Part shown: positions 22,569 to 34,825 of the stretch, in pieces
Position numbering within the stretch: position 1 is the stretch's first letter
Layout of the letters: every line of letters starts with the position of its first letter
From: Panax quinquefolius
Taxonomy: Eukaryota > Streptophyta > Magnoliopsida > Apiales > Araliaceae
Reading direction: 5' to 3'
DNA: 64,000 nucleotides
Assembly (NCBI GenBank): GCA_020205615.1
Contig: CM035151.1
Span: 16,160,322 to 16,224,321, forward strand
The notes under the pieces: model-generated
What the model was told of the DNA's origin: nothing
Seen by the model: the letters and a program-made list of their open reading frames with translations, nothing else
Databases searched by the model: none
Program-made: the position numbers and the translations under genes

Positions 22569-24624
22569 TAGGACTGAGCAAAAAACGGGTATAATCGAAT
22601 TACCGAACCGAAATAATTTAACTAAATTTTTTTGATATTTCGGTTATTTTTAATATTTCGGTTATATCCAAATTTTTTTACGGTTTTCGATTAGTTTATA
22701 CGAATTTTAATTTTGGATTATTTGATTTAATCGAATAACCGAAAAAAGCTTTGCAAAGTTAAATAATAATATAACCGAACATTCGAACAAAACACATACT
22801 AGTTATCTACTTTACTAAATTACTACCGATAGCCCCAAACTTTGAACTGAAGACCCAGATCTCGAATTCTCTCAAACCCAGACCCAGATCTCGAACTCTC
22901 AAGTCTCAATCTCTCATCGGCCGACGCCGACGGCCATCGCCTCATCGCCTTCGTATCTGTAATTAATAATCGTATGGTTTTCCTTGCTCGATTGTGTAGT
23001 GAATTGGTGGGAGGGTTTTGTGCTGTGATTTCTTACTTTTTTTTTCTTCTTCTTCTTTTCCTAAGTCTTGTCTCTGTTTCTTTGCATCTGATGATTGGTG
23101 TGTTAGGTTGTTCTGTCATTCACAGTTTCTAACCTTCCATGGTTGCTGCGATTAAAATTTTAAATTTTTTTTGGCCATATATTTTTACTTTTTGATATGT
23201 ATCTATGGTTTCTTGTGTTGGAGTCTTATGAGATAATTATACCATCTTTTTTCTATATTTGTGACTATTTCCCCATCTGAATTACTTGTATATTTATTTC
23301 ACATTGATTTTTATCTTATTACGATTTTTTTCCTAATAATTTTTAGGGGAAGAAGGAAAGCAAAAGAATGGACAAGTAGAAGGAAGAAATCGGCGAGTTC
23401 TTAGAGATATTGGAAATCTTGTAACTGTTCCAGCTCTAGATAGGCAGCCCCAAACTCAGATTAATCGCCCCATCACAAGGTTAACTCTCTATTTTTCAGT
23501 CTGTGTATATGTTTGTTTCATAGTGTGCATTTAAACTGATGAAGTTCTTACCTTTTAGGAATTTTGGTGCACAACGAGTAGCAAAAGCACAAGTAGCAGG
23601 GGAAAAGAATACCAAGGTACTTGATTGAATTTGGGTGCCATTTATCTCTGTAATAAATTGTTTTTGTTCGTTTGAAAGATTTAATTTTAAGAAAAATCAC
23701 TATTATTTCATGTTGCAGAAGCCAATTGTAGAGGTTAGTAATCTCTGGAATCTGGATAGATAATCCTAATTTGTATCAATTATATGCATTCAGCACCATA
23801 ATGCTAAAATGATATTCTCAATTTCTCATGCTCCCATCTTTTGTCCCACAAAAAGAAGTGTTTTATTTAACAAATATTAAGGAAATCAGTTTCACTGTTG
23901 GCTGATAGTTTTTGAGGAATATGTTCCTATTACAACTTGCAAGTTCTGGGCTATTTTTTTATTTATTATTACTTAAAAATAAGTTTGACAAGTTCTTTGC
24001 TGCTTTTTGTTGGAAATAATAAATGTATAGTTTTGACTATTGATTTTTTAAATCAAGTTCATTTAGTTGGGTGCTGAGAATATGTGGGAGATTTTTTCCC
24101 CTGCTTGATAACTTGTTCTTTATCATTTTCTAGTCCTCTGTACTATATGTCTTATTCTTTCATGTGCAGTTTGGAAGTTGGAACTGTTGTGACTGGAAGT
24201 TGGAACTGTTGTGACTGAGGATTTAGGATTTAGTCATTGTTGGCTGTTGCTGTTTGGACTTGGCTGGCTCAGTTGTCACTGCTGTTGTTCTTTTTAATTG
24301 CCTATTGGCTCAGTTGTCTCATGTTTTTGTAATGTCTTGTTGATTGTTGTTGATCATTCATGTTGTTTTTTATTGCTGTTGGATCAGATTCATGTTGTTT
24401 TTTTATTGCTGTTGGATCATTCATGCTGTGTACTGTTAAGTTGAGCAAAGTAAGAGTAAACTGTTAAATTCGGTTATTAACCGAATAACCGAATAATTAG
24501 TTCGGTTATTCAGTTATTATGTAGTTCGGGTAGTTGTTCGGATAGTCTAAACAGCGTAAATTCGGTTTTCGGTTATAACCGAAATGTGTATTCGGTTCGG
24601 TTATTAACCGAATGCTCACTCCTA
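22569..24624. mobile_element. Non-autonomous hAT element, 2,056 bp
   Basis: The termini are TAGGACTGAGCA and, reversed, TAGGAGTGAGCA: 12-bp inverted repeats with one mismatch. Both ends are flanked by the 8-bp duplication CATCCAAG (22561-22568 and 24625-24632). Eight-base duplications and a TAGGG/GTGAGCA-like end are hallmarks of plant hAT elements. Subterminal DNA is crowded with CGGTTAT and AACCGAA motifs in both orientations, probably transposase binding sites. No transposase is present. The interior carries exons of a host cyclin gene (23347-23733) and a GC-rich stretch at 22840-22960 that resembles a gene leader. It is inserted in a family C repeat, whose sequence reads on across the site once the element is removed. 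Confidence 0.92.
23347..23733 (+). pseudogene. CYCB1-like: Captured B1-type cyclin gene fragment (three exons)
   Basis: Three open, spliceable exons lie inside the hAT element: 23347-23479, 23559-23616 and 23719-23733. All have AG before and GT after, and phases agree. They read GEEGKQKNGQVEGR, then NRRVLRDIGNLVTVPALD, INRPITR, NFGAQRVAKAQVAGEKNTK and KPIVE. The RxLxDIGN destruction-box stretch, the INRPITRNFGAQ phrase and the alanine-rich segment are characteristic of plant mitotic cyclin B1 N-termini. No cyclin box, start codon exon or C-terminus is seen, so no kinase partner could be activated. The D-box reads RRVLRDIGN where the usual form is RKALGDIGN or similar. Retained introns show the capture was at DNA level, not through mRNA. 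Confidence 0.88.
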
Positions 24625-24632
24625 CATCCAAG

Positions 24633-24874
24633 TGTTTGACCTCTAAAAGTAGGTTGTGGCAAACCTTAATTTTCTCTCTATATATAATATATGAGTATTC
24701 TCCCAAACATAATGGGAGTGTACATCACCCTAATCATAATAAGACTCTTTTTATTTATAGATGTAAATAACTTTTCTAAACTATTTAGGAATAGAATTTT
24801 TATTTCATTCCTAATCTAATTATGAACTTTTATAAGAATACTCTTATTAATTAATTCATACATAATTTAGGGAT

Positions 24875-24920
<46 letters not shown>

Positions 24921-25087
24921 GACTTCTCTTATTAATCTATAATTAGTATTTTCAAAATACTAAATACTAAATATTAAGTTATTTAATTTATTATATTACC
25001 ATAGTATAAATTAAATATACTTAACTTATTATTACGTACGATTATGTCATTCACTTTTTAAATAAATATTTTTTCTTTTGCGGTGTG
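24633..25087 (-). repeat. Family C repeat, leader half, split by the hAT element
   Basis: Together with 22538-22568 this matches 17371-17930, including the 'caagtgtttgacctct' leader, the minus-strand TATA box ('tttttatttatagatgtaaat' region near 24750) and an (ATA)n run of about 40 bases at 24880-24920. It is cut off at 25088 by an LTR B end. Confidence 0.65.
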
Positions 25088-25496
25088 TGTGACGTCCCCA
25101 AAATAGGTCCAATCCACCTAACCTATTCTGAGTCGCCAAATACATGGTACAAAAATAACTACAACTTTATTATTACAATTGTCGTGCAAAATACGACAAC
25201 ACTTATGCTGTGAGTTTAAATACAAATATTGTCTTCTAGACAATATTCATACCCAAATAAAGTCCTCATACAATTATTGATACACTATATTACAAAATGG
25301 TGAGAACTGCTAAAATAACTATCTTGAACCATCACTCCACACCCCAACTAGTTCCCGCTATATTCTCGCCTCCTGAGAAGAAAAATGGAACAAAAAGAAA
25401 AAGGTGAGCTCAACTAGCAAAAGAACGATATTATGACTAAGATAATATACAACAAATTATCCTTAATCTTCAACAGGGAAAAATCTAATAGAACAT
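25088..25496 (-). repeat. LTR B end piece, outer copy
   Basis: It starts TGTGACGTCCCC (the minus-strand 3' end of an LTR) and is alike to 25497-25900 over its length. It ends where a full gypsy element begins. The DNA at 36959 picks up close to where this copy stops ('aatctgatag' against 'aatctaatag'), so the two are probably one LTR split by that element. I see no clean 5-bp duplication. Confidence 0.6.
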
Positions 25497-26049
25497 TGTG
25501 GCGCCCCCAAAATAGGTATACACAACACCCATTCGAAGTCGCCAAATACATGGTATGATGAAAGCAAACTACAACGATAATACAAATGTCGTGTGAAATA
25601 CTTACAATATATCTTGTGAGTTTAAATATAATATTGTCTTCAGACAATATCCACACATAAATAAATCTCCATCATAATTATAGATACATTATTTTACAAA
25701 AATGGTGAGGACTACTAAACACTCTCTACAGTAACCTTCATTCCATACCCCGACTAAGATTTCGCTACATTCTCGCCTCCCGAGAAGAAAAATGGAACAA
25801 CAAGAAAAGGGTGAGCTCAACTAGCCCAAAGAAAGAATACTATGACCAAGATAATATACAACAAATTATCGTTAGTCTCCAACAGGAAAAATCGATAGAA
25901 TACAATGTACAACAAGTTTCGGATCAATATTCGCAATGAAATAATAATTCATAGAAGAGTTACGTAGAGAATGAAATCTACTATAATCTATGAATTTAAC
26001 GGTCCATCATCAATATTTTATCCTGTAACATCAATCAATATTCATCTCA

Positions 26050-26300
26050 AATCAAATATTCATCTTCAGACTACGGGCCAAAGATATTCTTCGAAATCAT
26101 TCATCTTTGCACTACAGCCAAAGATATTCATCAATCGGTCATGTTCATCTCAACACTGCTCATCTTTGCACTAAAGGCCAAAGATATTCATCGACCGTCA
26201 TGTTCATTTAAAACACTGCTCATCTTTGCACTTCTGCCAAAGATATTCTTCAGAAATCATTCATCTTTTTGACTACGAAGCCAAAGATATTCAATAATAT
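26050..26300 (-). repeat. Hairpin array with GTAGTGCA-type loops, LTR B
   Basis: Five units of about 42-61 bases each show ATCTTTG, a loop with TGCACTA (GTAGTGCA reversed), and CAAAGAT. The 7-bp stem survives although loops vary. Sister arrays are at 34826-35060 and 37125-37320. Confidence 0.75.
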
Positions 26301-26614
26301 CATCATTTAAGATCGAGGATGATGAAAAATATTTTTAAAGAAACGAATCCGGTGAAATAAAATGACAAGGATTAAGGATTAAGGATTAGTACTTTATTTT
26401 ATCCATGTTCAAAAATACCTTAAAATAATCATAGTGGTGTAAAATTCAAGAATGATCAAAACATGGATACAATCAAAGCTAGTATCCGAATAGATATTTT
26501 GACGAAAAGAAGAAATTTTATTTTTTAAATTGAATAGTCTTAGTATACGTGAATAAGTAACTCAGGACACCAAAAGATAGAAATTCCACAAAAAACATCT
26601 TCACGCTTTCATTG

Positions 26615-26690
26615 AATAGTACTCGTGAATAGTAATCGTGAATAGTAACTCATGAATAGTAACTCGTGAATAGTAACTCATGAATAGTAA
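26615..26690 (-). repeat. GTGAATAGTAACT minisatellite
   Basis: Five or six direct copies of a 13-14 base unit (gtgaatagtaactc, atgaatagtaactc) follow each other. The same array is at 35395-35475, with shorter versions at 21005-21055 and 37545-37690. It lies downstream of the minus-strand TATA box. Confidence 0.85.
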
Positions 26691-26970
26691 CCCCAGCATG
26701 AAAAAGTTCCAAATTTGATAAAAACTTGAGATCAACATTTCAAAGATAATGATATGAAGAAATAATATCATTACAAAAAATAATATCCCTTACCTCAAAG
26801 AATCAAGATTTCTTGAAGGAAAGGTCGGAAGTGATCTTTGAATGAAACTTGTCTTTGAACAATAAAGAACTCTCAAAGTATCTAAATACTCACAAAATAC
26901 GCTCAATAATATAGAGAGAGAGAGAAAACTTTGTTTTACGGTGTGATTTTCAATTCTAACTTAAAGCCTC

Positions 26971-26978
26971 TATTTATA
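26971..26978 (-). promoter_or_regulatory. TATA box of LTR B
   Basis: TATAAATA on the minus strand, preceded by 'ttttcc' and followed by an AT-rich leader. It is conserved at 35743-35750 and in the LTRs ending at 22537 and 39319. Confidence 0.65.
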
Positions 26979-28193
26979 GGAAAATGTTAAGACGTCAAGC
27001 AGCACTTAACTCAAGCAACTGATGCTTTTACTCGCTACTATTCCCACCCACCACATTTGAAAATTCAATTGAGCACATTTCTCACCAACCAAAAGTGGGG
27101 CCCACCAATTCTAGAATTTTTCACCAAAATCATTTATAACCTAATTTCTGAATCAGTCACCTCTTAAAATTCATAATAAATTATACGCTCATTTTTAACG
27201 GTTCAAAATTTGTGGACATATACTCAATTTATATATGTATAACATATCCAAAAATTACAACGATCCAACGGTCGGATTAAATATTATAACTCACACAATA
27301 AAGCTGTAATAACACCAATTTGATCTTTTAATACCTCCAATCCGACAAAATACAAATAAAACATCTCAGCATTAATTCCTTCATTAATAACCACATAAAT
27401 AAATCCATCATTTATATTCATATAAAATAAATATTTCCTTATCATATAAATCAATAATTAATTATTCCTAAATAATATTACAGAATCACAATTATTAATA
27501 ACCCGAGCGGTTCCTCAGGAAGAGGGGCTTTCAATAAGGATCTCTCCTTCTTGGTGGCAAGTAATTAGGTGACCAAACCTCTCCTTAGACAGAACTTTCT
27601 AGACATTGCCAATAATGTTATCTAATAATATTATTCAAATAATATGAATTATTGATCTGATAATGGGAAATACTGTGCAGTGATAATTATTGAAACAACA
27701 ATAATATAAAATACCAACGCAGCAATTATTGAATCAATAAAATAAACTATTGAACAATAATTATCGTAACAATTATCGAGTAGTGCCTTTCTTACGTAAG
27801 AATCAATAATTGATGCAATACTGTGTGTCTTCTTGTTCAACAACGCAGATAGTATGTCTTAACCACCTGGGTATTCCAACAAAGATAATTGCAGTAATAA
27901 TTACGTAGTTATTTTTAAACAACTTATATTTGTCGTTTTCCTCATCCAATCGCTTTCAGTTATGGGGCCACACATGGCATGCATTGCAGTGCATTTAATA
28001 TTCCCCTAACAAAGCATTTAATATTCCACGACCAAACGAATATTCCTACAAAATGAATATTTTATAACCACTGCTTATTTTGAAATATTTGCGTATTTTA
28101 CCCCTAACTATCCACATTAATCAAATCAACCCTTACTATTTCAAAATAATAAATAAAGGAAATTCCTTTTATTTAAAAAATTTTGGTCTTACA

Positions 28194-28725
28194 ACCTCCC
28201 CTCCTTATGAAATTTCGTCCTCGAAATTGGCGTACATACCTGTGTGTTTGAAAAGGTGAGGATACCTCGCTTTCATTTCGCTTTCAACCCCGGTCATTTC
28301 CTCTATATAGCATGATTCCTCCACAAAACTTTAACTTGTGGTATGACCTTTTTCTTGGCGTGGGACATGCTCCTTCCTATCCAAAATCTTGACAGTACCT
28401 CCTCATACGTTAAGTCTTTCTATTATCTCGTGGGTTCTAACTCTATAACGTGGTTCGGTCTTTCACATATTTGAAATATGATATGTGAAACACATTATGA
28501 ACACGAGACATACTTGGAGGTAACGCAAGTCTATAGGCTACATTTCCTACTCGGTCAAGAATTTGAAATGGACCAATAAATCGTGGATTGAGCTTTCCTC
28601 TCTTCCCAAAATCTTGTAACTCCCTTCCATGGAGCAACTCTCAATAATACATGATCCCCACACTAAATTCCACGTCCTTTTCGATGAAGATCCGCATAAC
28701 TCTTTTGCCGATCTTGTGCCGTTTG
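28194..28725 (-). pseudogene. Gypsy integrase C-terminus, left half of the split gene
   Basis: On the minus strand, next to a polypurine tract (reversed cctcccctcctt), this encodes the end of integrase: a frameshifted MLHGRELQDFGKRGKLNPRF, then IGPFQILDRVGNVAYRLALP and PSMSRVHNVFHIS. This is the SH3-like C-terminal part of Tekay/Del-type integrases, which would bind DNA and steer insertion. Upstream codons (SYADLHRKGRG) lie just before 28725 and continue at 31145 after a solo-LTR insertion. Frameshifts at several places kill it. Confidence 0.88.
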
Positions 28726-31144
28726 TGTGACGCCCCCAAAATTAGGTATACGTCACCCATCTTGGGTCGCCACTTACATGGTACATAAATTCAAATACAA
28801 CTTACTAACCTAAGCGTCAGGTATAATACGACATAAAGCGTGAGAGTTTGAATACAAATATTATCTACTAGATATTATACAAACTCAAAAGGAGTCCTCA
28901 TTACAACTATTATCACACTATTTCACGTAGAATAGTGAGGACTACTAATGCTATCCTCTCGAACCATTACTTCGTTCCCAGGCTCGTCCCGGTATGTTCT
29001 CATTTCACGAAGAGAATAAAAAGAAAAAAGGGTGAGCTCAACTAGCCCAAGAAGAAATATTATGACTAAGATAATGCGAATAAATTATCATTAGCCTTCG
29101 TGATGTTAAAGCGATAAAATACAATAGACAACCGGTTTAAGCTGCAATGAATAAGCAATCCATTAAAAGAGTCGAGTAGAGAATAAAGTCTACTATCTTT
29201 TAGGTTTTAAAGGTTTTCATCAATTTTTATCATTTGAGACTCGACTTAATAAATAAACCACCACATCTAATCATCCACGAACCACGGCCAAGGATTTTCA
29301 TCAAATTATCAATGGTCATGACTATACCGAATCACCCCGGTCATAATCATACCAAAAACTATCCATCACTACATTTACGTGCCACCGAGGACTTTTGTCA
29401 CATCATTTATATCAAGTCATGATTATACAAGAATGATCCTCGGTCATAATCATACTAAGTTCATCTATGCAACGTAAGCCAAAGATAACATAATATAACA
29501 TGAGGATGATGACAATGACATAGTAATTCAATAAAACAAGTTCAAGAATTATTTAATCCATGAATTATTAACGTCCAAATTGTCAACACGATAATTGTTT
29601 AGTGAGAAGTAAAATTCAAGAATGATCGGAAGAATATTTCCATGAAAGATCTTTGGATGAAACGCAAATATCAAGGATATTCTACTAATTTCATGGAGTA
29701 TAGAAGTCAAAGTTTTAACCATTTGGGTATAATAAAGAATGGAATAACAAAAGAAATCACCATGCATGCGGATTGCGTAGGCAAAAGTTATTCCAACAGT
29801 ATAATAATAATAACGGAACCAGTCGTGAAATTCACTGCGGCTGGGATGTTCCAACAGAATAATAAAGATGGAACTGATCGGTGTAAAAACACATGATAGG
29901 ATATTCCAACAGAATGATAAAGAGCGGAACCAGTCCTGTAAAACACATGTGATGCGAGGATGTTCCAACAGAATAATAAAAGCGGAACCGGTCGGTGTAA
30001 AAACACATGCATGCAGGATGTTCAATGCAGAATAATAGAAGAATGTCACCAAGTATAGGTAAATCAGCATATACAAAGTTATTCCAATGTAATAATAAGC
30101 AATGGAATAACATAAAGATTTCACCAAGTATAGGGTATGCCACAGCGTATACAAAGTTATGTATAGGGTATGCCACTTTTTAAGGAGTTATTCCAATGAA
30201 TAATAATGAATGGAATAATGTAAGTTCTCTTCAAGAAGAAAGAATAACACCCCTTACAGTAAAAAGAACCTGAATATAGAAGTAGTGAAGTAGCGAGAAT
30301 ACTCTTCTTCTTTCTATAATTTTCTCTATAGCTTTCTCTATAATTTCTCTCTAGAGTTTCAATGAATTAAAAGAAAATAATGAAGGAATGAGCTTCATTT
30401 ATAGGAAAATGGAATGCATAAGTAACTAATCCATGAACGGTCCAGATTGATTTACTTTAATCGACGGTCCATATTTAAAGAAAAATCTTTTAAATATAAT
30501 ATATTCTATTTATATAAAAACATTTTACTATGCAAACACTATGCAATACTATGCAAAAACACTATGCAAAACACTATGCAACACTATGCATAATAAAATA
30601 TAATATATTCTATTTATAGAATAACTTTAATAAAGTATTCTATTTTATATAAAAGATGTTTCATTTTATTACGTTAATAATACTGAATAAAACAAAACGT
30701 CATTATCATTATAATAATTCATATTATTAATCTAATAATAATGGAATCAAACCGAGTAACTTCTCACATAAGCATCAATAATTAATACCGTGTCTGCTAC
30801 TATGCAACCACACTTATTATCGTGTACTTTTACTAATGAAGTAGTTCAACAAGAACTACACAGTAAAACTTCATGCCGTTATTTCAATAAAATATTTTTG
30901 TCGTTTTCTCAATCCGACAATAATTACATTATTGGGGTCCACCAATGATTGAGTAGTTGCATTGAATATTCCCTCGCTAAACCGAATATTCCCACCAATC
31001 GAATATAATATAATCACTTGCATACTTTGTAAAATTTATAAATACTACCCACAACTATAATATTATCTCAAATTCACACCATAATATAAAAAAAATTATT
31101 TCGACAAAATTTAAATCTTTATTGATAAAATCTGGGGTCTCACA
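28726..31144 (-). mobile_element. LTR A solo LTR, 2,419 bp, TSD GTTTG
   Basis: It runs from TGTGACGCCCCC to GGGGTCTCACA with GTTTG on both sides (28721-28725 and 31145-31149). Removing it and one GTTTG restores an integrase reading frame across the site (TTEKIQMIRQRI joined to QTAQDRQKSYAD), so insertion into an older gypsy element is clear. It contains a reversed TATA box (30397-30403), the TTCC/GGAA array (29700-30200), GTAGTGCA-type hairpins (29275-29480) and 'tatgcaacac' direct repeats (30525-30595). The open frames inside, up to 201 codons, are repeat artefacts. Confidence 0.95.
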
Positions 31145-34100
31145 GTTTGTATACGTTGTCGAATCATTTGAATCTTTTCGGTAGTCATACGTCTTAACTA
31201 ACTCGGGTCCCAACAATGTTGCTTCACCCACCTCATCCCAACATATTGGAGAACGACATTTTTCATCCATATAATGCTTGAATGGAGCCACACCTATACT
31301 TGCTCGATAAGCTGTTGTTGTAGGAGAATTCCACCAATGGTAAATACTTATCCCAACCGCCCTTGAAGTTCAGGACACGAGTCTTAATAAATCTTCAAGA
31401 GTTTGAATAGTCCTCTCGATTGTTCGTCTGGTTTGGGGATGGTATCTTAGAACTAAATCGCAAACTGCGCTCCATAGCTTTTTGCAAGCTAACCCAAAAT
31501 CTTGAAGTGAATCTTGGGTCACGATCCGAAACTATGGATACTGAGCATGCCATGCAACCTCACAATCTCATTCACGCACATACAAAGCAAGACGTTCAAG
31601 TGAATAAGTCTCCGATCGGCAAGAAATGAAAGCGGACTTGGTTAATCTATCAACAATAACCCAAATAGCATTGATGCCTGAGAAACCGTAGGAAGACCCG
31701 TAACTGTGAACGAAATCCATGGTAATATGTTCCCACTTCCATTTCGGAATCTCAAGTGGTTGCAGCGGACCCTTAGGTACTAGATGCTCGCCTTTACGTT
31801 AGCAAGTTAAACACATCGAGATAAACTTTGCAATCTCTCTTCATATTGTTCCACCAAAATGTATGCCGAAGATCACGATACATTTTAGTACTTCGAGGAT
31901 GGATTGCAAATGGTGTATTGTGTGCCTCCATCATAATCTTGTACTTCAAATCGAGTCGTTAGGAACACAAAGTCTCAGAGTGGACTCAAGTATTCCTTCT
32001 TCATCAATTCTCGCTTAGGAATAGCTCCTCCTTCAGTACTTTCTTCTTCATACGCATCGACTCCGATTCCGGGTGGCTTGAGCGGCTTTAACTTTATCGA
32101 TTAAAGTCGATTATACTCAGTATATCATCACGTGGGTACCTAGAGTTTTCATCTCCATCTCTATTATTTGTAAATTTTTTGAAATTAGTCTTTGACAATA
32201 TCGTACTCGTCAGATATACGATCTTCTACTCAACACGTCGGCTACCACGTTCGCTTTTCCAGGATGGCATGGTCGAACATGTCTTTGAAATGAGTCTCTC
32301 TTGAGTTCTTGAAGCTCTTCCCACATTCCTTGCTCCATTCGAATTTTGTATCTCTACGAGTCAATTGCGATAATGGAATAGCGATTCGAGAATATCCTTC
32401 AACGAATCTCCGATAATAACCAACTAAGCCTGAAAGCTACGATTTCGACATTCGACTTAGGTTGTTCTCAATCGTGACTCATATCCCAATCTTGGATAAG
32501 ACGTCACAATGACACCTATCGATTTCTTATCGCATCGAATATGACGTCACCTATGTAGAGTCCGGCAGGTAAATTCCACAAAGGAAGTCACAAGATAAAG
32601 GCTCAGGTACCAAATTCTATAGTTGAATTTTTAACTCCTGAAGTTCAATAGGAGCCATTCGATATGAGATTTTAGAAATGAGTTTTGTACCGGGTTCAAA
32701 GTCGATACAATATTTAATATTAGGTTTTGGGAGTAAACCAAGAAATTCTTCAGGAAATACGTCAGGAAAAATCAATAACAACAGGAATATTATTCAAATC
32801 TGACGTGTCTTTATTCAAATCCATAACATGGACTAAGAAAACTTGACATTAAGTAATAAACGAATGACTTCATGGCTTGATATGAAAATGTTTGACTACA
32901 ATGGTTTGATTGCTTGAATTGAATAACGGAGTTGCTTAAGAATATGAAAACTAACAACCTTACAAAAGCAATCAATTTGGCATGATGAGTAGTTAACCTT
33001 AAAATCACATCAAAAGCAAATATCTCTATAGAAATAAGGTTAACGTGTAATGTGATAGTGCCAACTTGAATCAAGCAAGATTTTTAAACAACGGATGTAA
33101 TGAAAGTTTCTCCTAATGGAGTCTCCACAGATAGGTCAAAGTTTAATTTCTCCGTAGTCAAGTTCAAACGTGAGCGTAAAAGTAAGAGATAAAAGAATGG
33201 GTAGAACCAATATCTAGTAAGGTATATACTTCGCAAGAATTTATAATTAACTAACCGTGCTAACCGTTCGGGTTCCTCTCGATTTTGATTGGTCACGACA
33301 AACGCTCTTCCAAGAACCGTTGACTTTGACTTTTACGGGACATCCTTTTGAGTCACCATTCTCATTTGGATTGGGTTTCGATATCGTATGATCTCGAGCG
33401 ATATGTCCTTCTTTTCCACAATTATAGCATACCTTGGAAGGCTTTTGAGCAGTTTGACCTTATATCCCTCCTCCTCTCCACATCTCAGTAGCATCTGGCT
33501 GGCGATCGTTCTCTTCCCTAGAATTTGTTGATGGTCTTGATGATCTTGTACGCCGACGTCTTCCGTCATCGTTAAATCTTCTCTTTTAGATTGGACATCT
33601 CTTTCCATAATATCAACGCGTCGTGCGGCTTTTTACCCACGCATCACTCATTCTCACTGTTCGGTTATTTCTTCTTTCACTCGATTCGACTTTATCATCT
33701 TATACTCGCCAAAGAGTGCTTACATTCAAACATCACATATCGGGTAACACAAGCTTGAATCGTTGCATCCTTTGCTCCACCACATTTCGCAATTCTTGAT
33801 TGCTTCTTCTAACTCATGAATACGATTTTGCAATTCTACATTTTGATCATAAAATACCTCTAATAAACTCTCTCTTGTGTACCTCTTCTTCCTCTTCTTC
33901 CTCACTCAAATTTGTTACCTCTGCATGACTATCTAAAAGTGCAACTATCAATTCTTCACTCACCACATGGATATCTCTAATTCCTTCTTCACTTCGACAT
34001 CACATTATCACGGTTGGCGATTAGAGGTGTCTCCACGATCTCATTCACTCCATTGTTAACGTTCTCGTGACCATTCTTAAAAACTATCATAAAACAAGGG

Positions 34101-34235
34101 TTAATTAAATAAATTAACAAATCACATAATACCCTATATTATGACCAACCAACAAATAAGCTTAGGTAGGACACACTAGCGAAGGTTTTACTCGTCTCTC
34201 CCTCCTAGTTCTATTCCCGATCTCATGGAGATCAT
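31145..34235 (-). pseudogene. Gypsy gag-pol, decayed (Tekay/Del-like)
   Basis: Minus-strand order follows. Gag N-terminus near 34080 (NEIVETPLIANRDNV). Gag zinc knuckle at 33390-33430 ([18 protein letters not shown] type). Protease at 33296-32811 with LSVETPLGETF. Linker to RT about 32790-32600. RNase H start at 32470-32260 (VGYYRRFVEGYSRIAIPLSQ, LTRRDTKFEW). Integrase zinc region near 31900-31800 (YRDLRHTFWWNNMKRD). Integrase core near 31760-31640 (PLEIPKWKWEHITMDFVHSY, then AIWVIVDRLTKSA). Core end at 31450-31150 (FKHYMDEKCRSPICWDEVGE). Much of RT is missing and most domains carry stops or frameshifts. It once supplied capsid and enzymes for its own transposition, and unlike the other gypsy copies here it keeps integrase core DNA. 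Confidence 0.9.
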
Positions 34236-34258
34236 ATCCCTAAGCTCGATACCAACTC
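34236..34258 (-). other. Primer-binding site
   Basis: Read on the minus strand, TTGGTATCGAGCTTAGGG lies a few bases inside the 5' LTR end. This is the tRNA-Met-type priming site of plant gypsy elements, and it confirms the orientation of the element. Confidence 0.75.
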
Positions 34259-34825
34259 GTGGCGCCCCCAAAATAGGTATACACAACACCCATTCTCGAG
34301 TCGCCAAATACATGGTACAAGAAGCAAACTACAACTTCAATAATACAAATGTCGGTGAAATCGACAATATATATTAATGAGTTTAAATATAATATTGTCT
34401 TCTAGACAATATCCACACATAAATAAATCCCCATCATAATTATTGATACATTATTTTACAAAATGGTGAGGACTACTAAACAACTCTCTCTAGAACCTTC
34501 ATTCCATACCCCGACTAAGTACTCGCTACATTCTCGCCTCCACGAGAAGAAAAATGGAACAACAAGGAAAAGGGTGAGCTCAACTAGCTTAAATAAAGAA
34601 TACTATGACTAAGATAATATACAACAAATTATCGTTAGTCTCCAACAGGAAAAATCGATAGAATACAAGTACAACAAGTTTCAGATCAATATTCGCAGCG
34701 GAAATAATAATTCATAGAAGAGTTACGTAGAGAATGAAATCTACTATAATCTATGAATTTAACAGTCCATCATCAATATTTTATCCCTGTAACATCAATC
34801 AATATTCATCTCAAATCAAATATTC

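Larger units (their letters stand above)
25497..28193 (-). repeat. LTR B, 3' LTR of the full gypsy element (2.70 kb)
   Basis: It runs from TGTAAGACC (read leftward from 28193) to GGGGGCGCCACA at 25497. It contains the TATA box (26971-26978), the GTGAATAGTAACT array (26615-26690) and ATCTTTG/CAAAGAT hairpin units (26050-26300). It closely matches 34260-36958, with long runs identical and most differences being small indels. It is a 3' LTR because the integrase C-terminus and polypurine tract lie just right of it. Confidence 0.9.

Noticed and set aside
29549..30154. 201-codon minus-strand frame rich in Y, F and I, membrane-protein-like
   Set aside because: It lies wholly in the TTCC/GGAA hairpin array of a solo LTR; equivalent frames in other copies differ and are broken.
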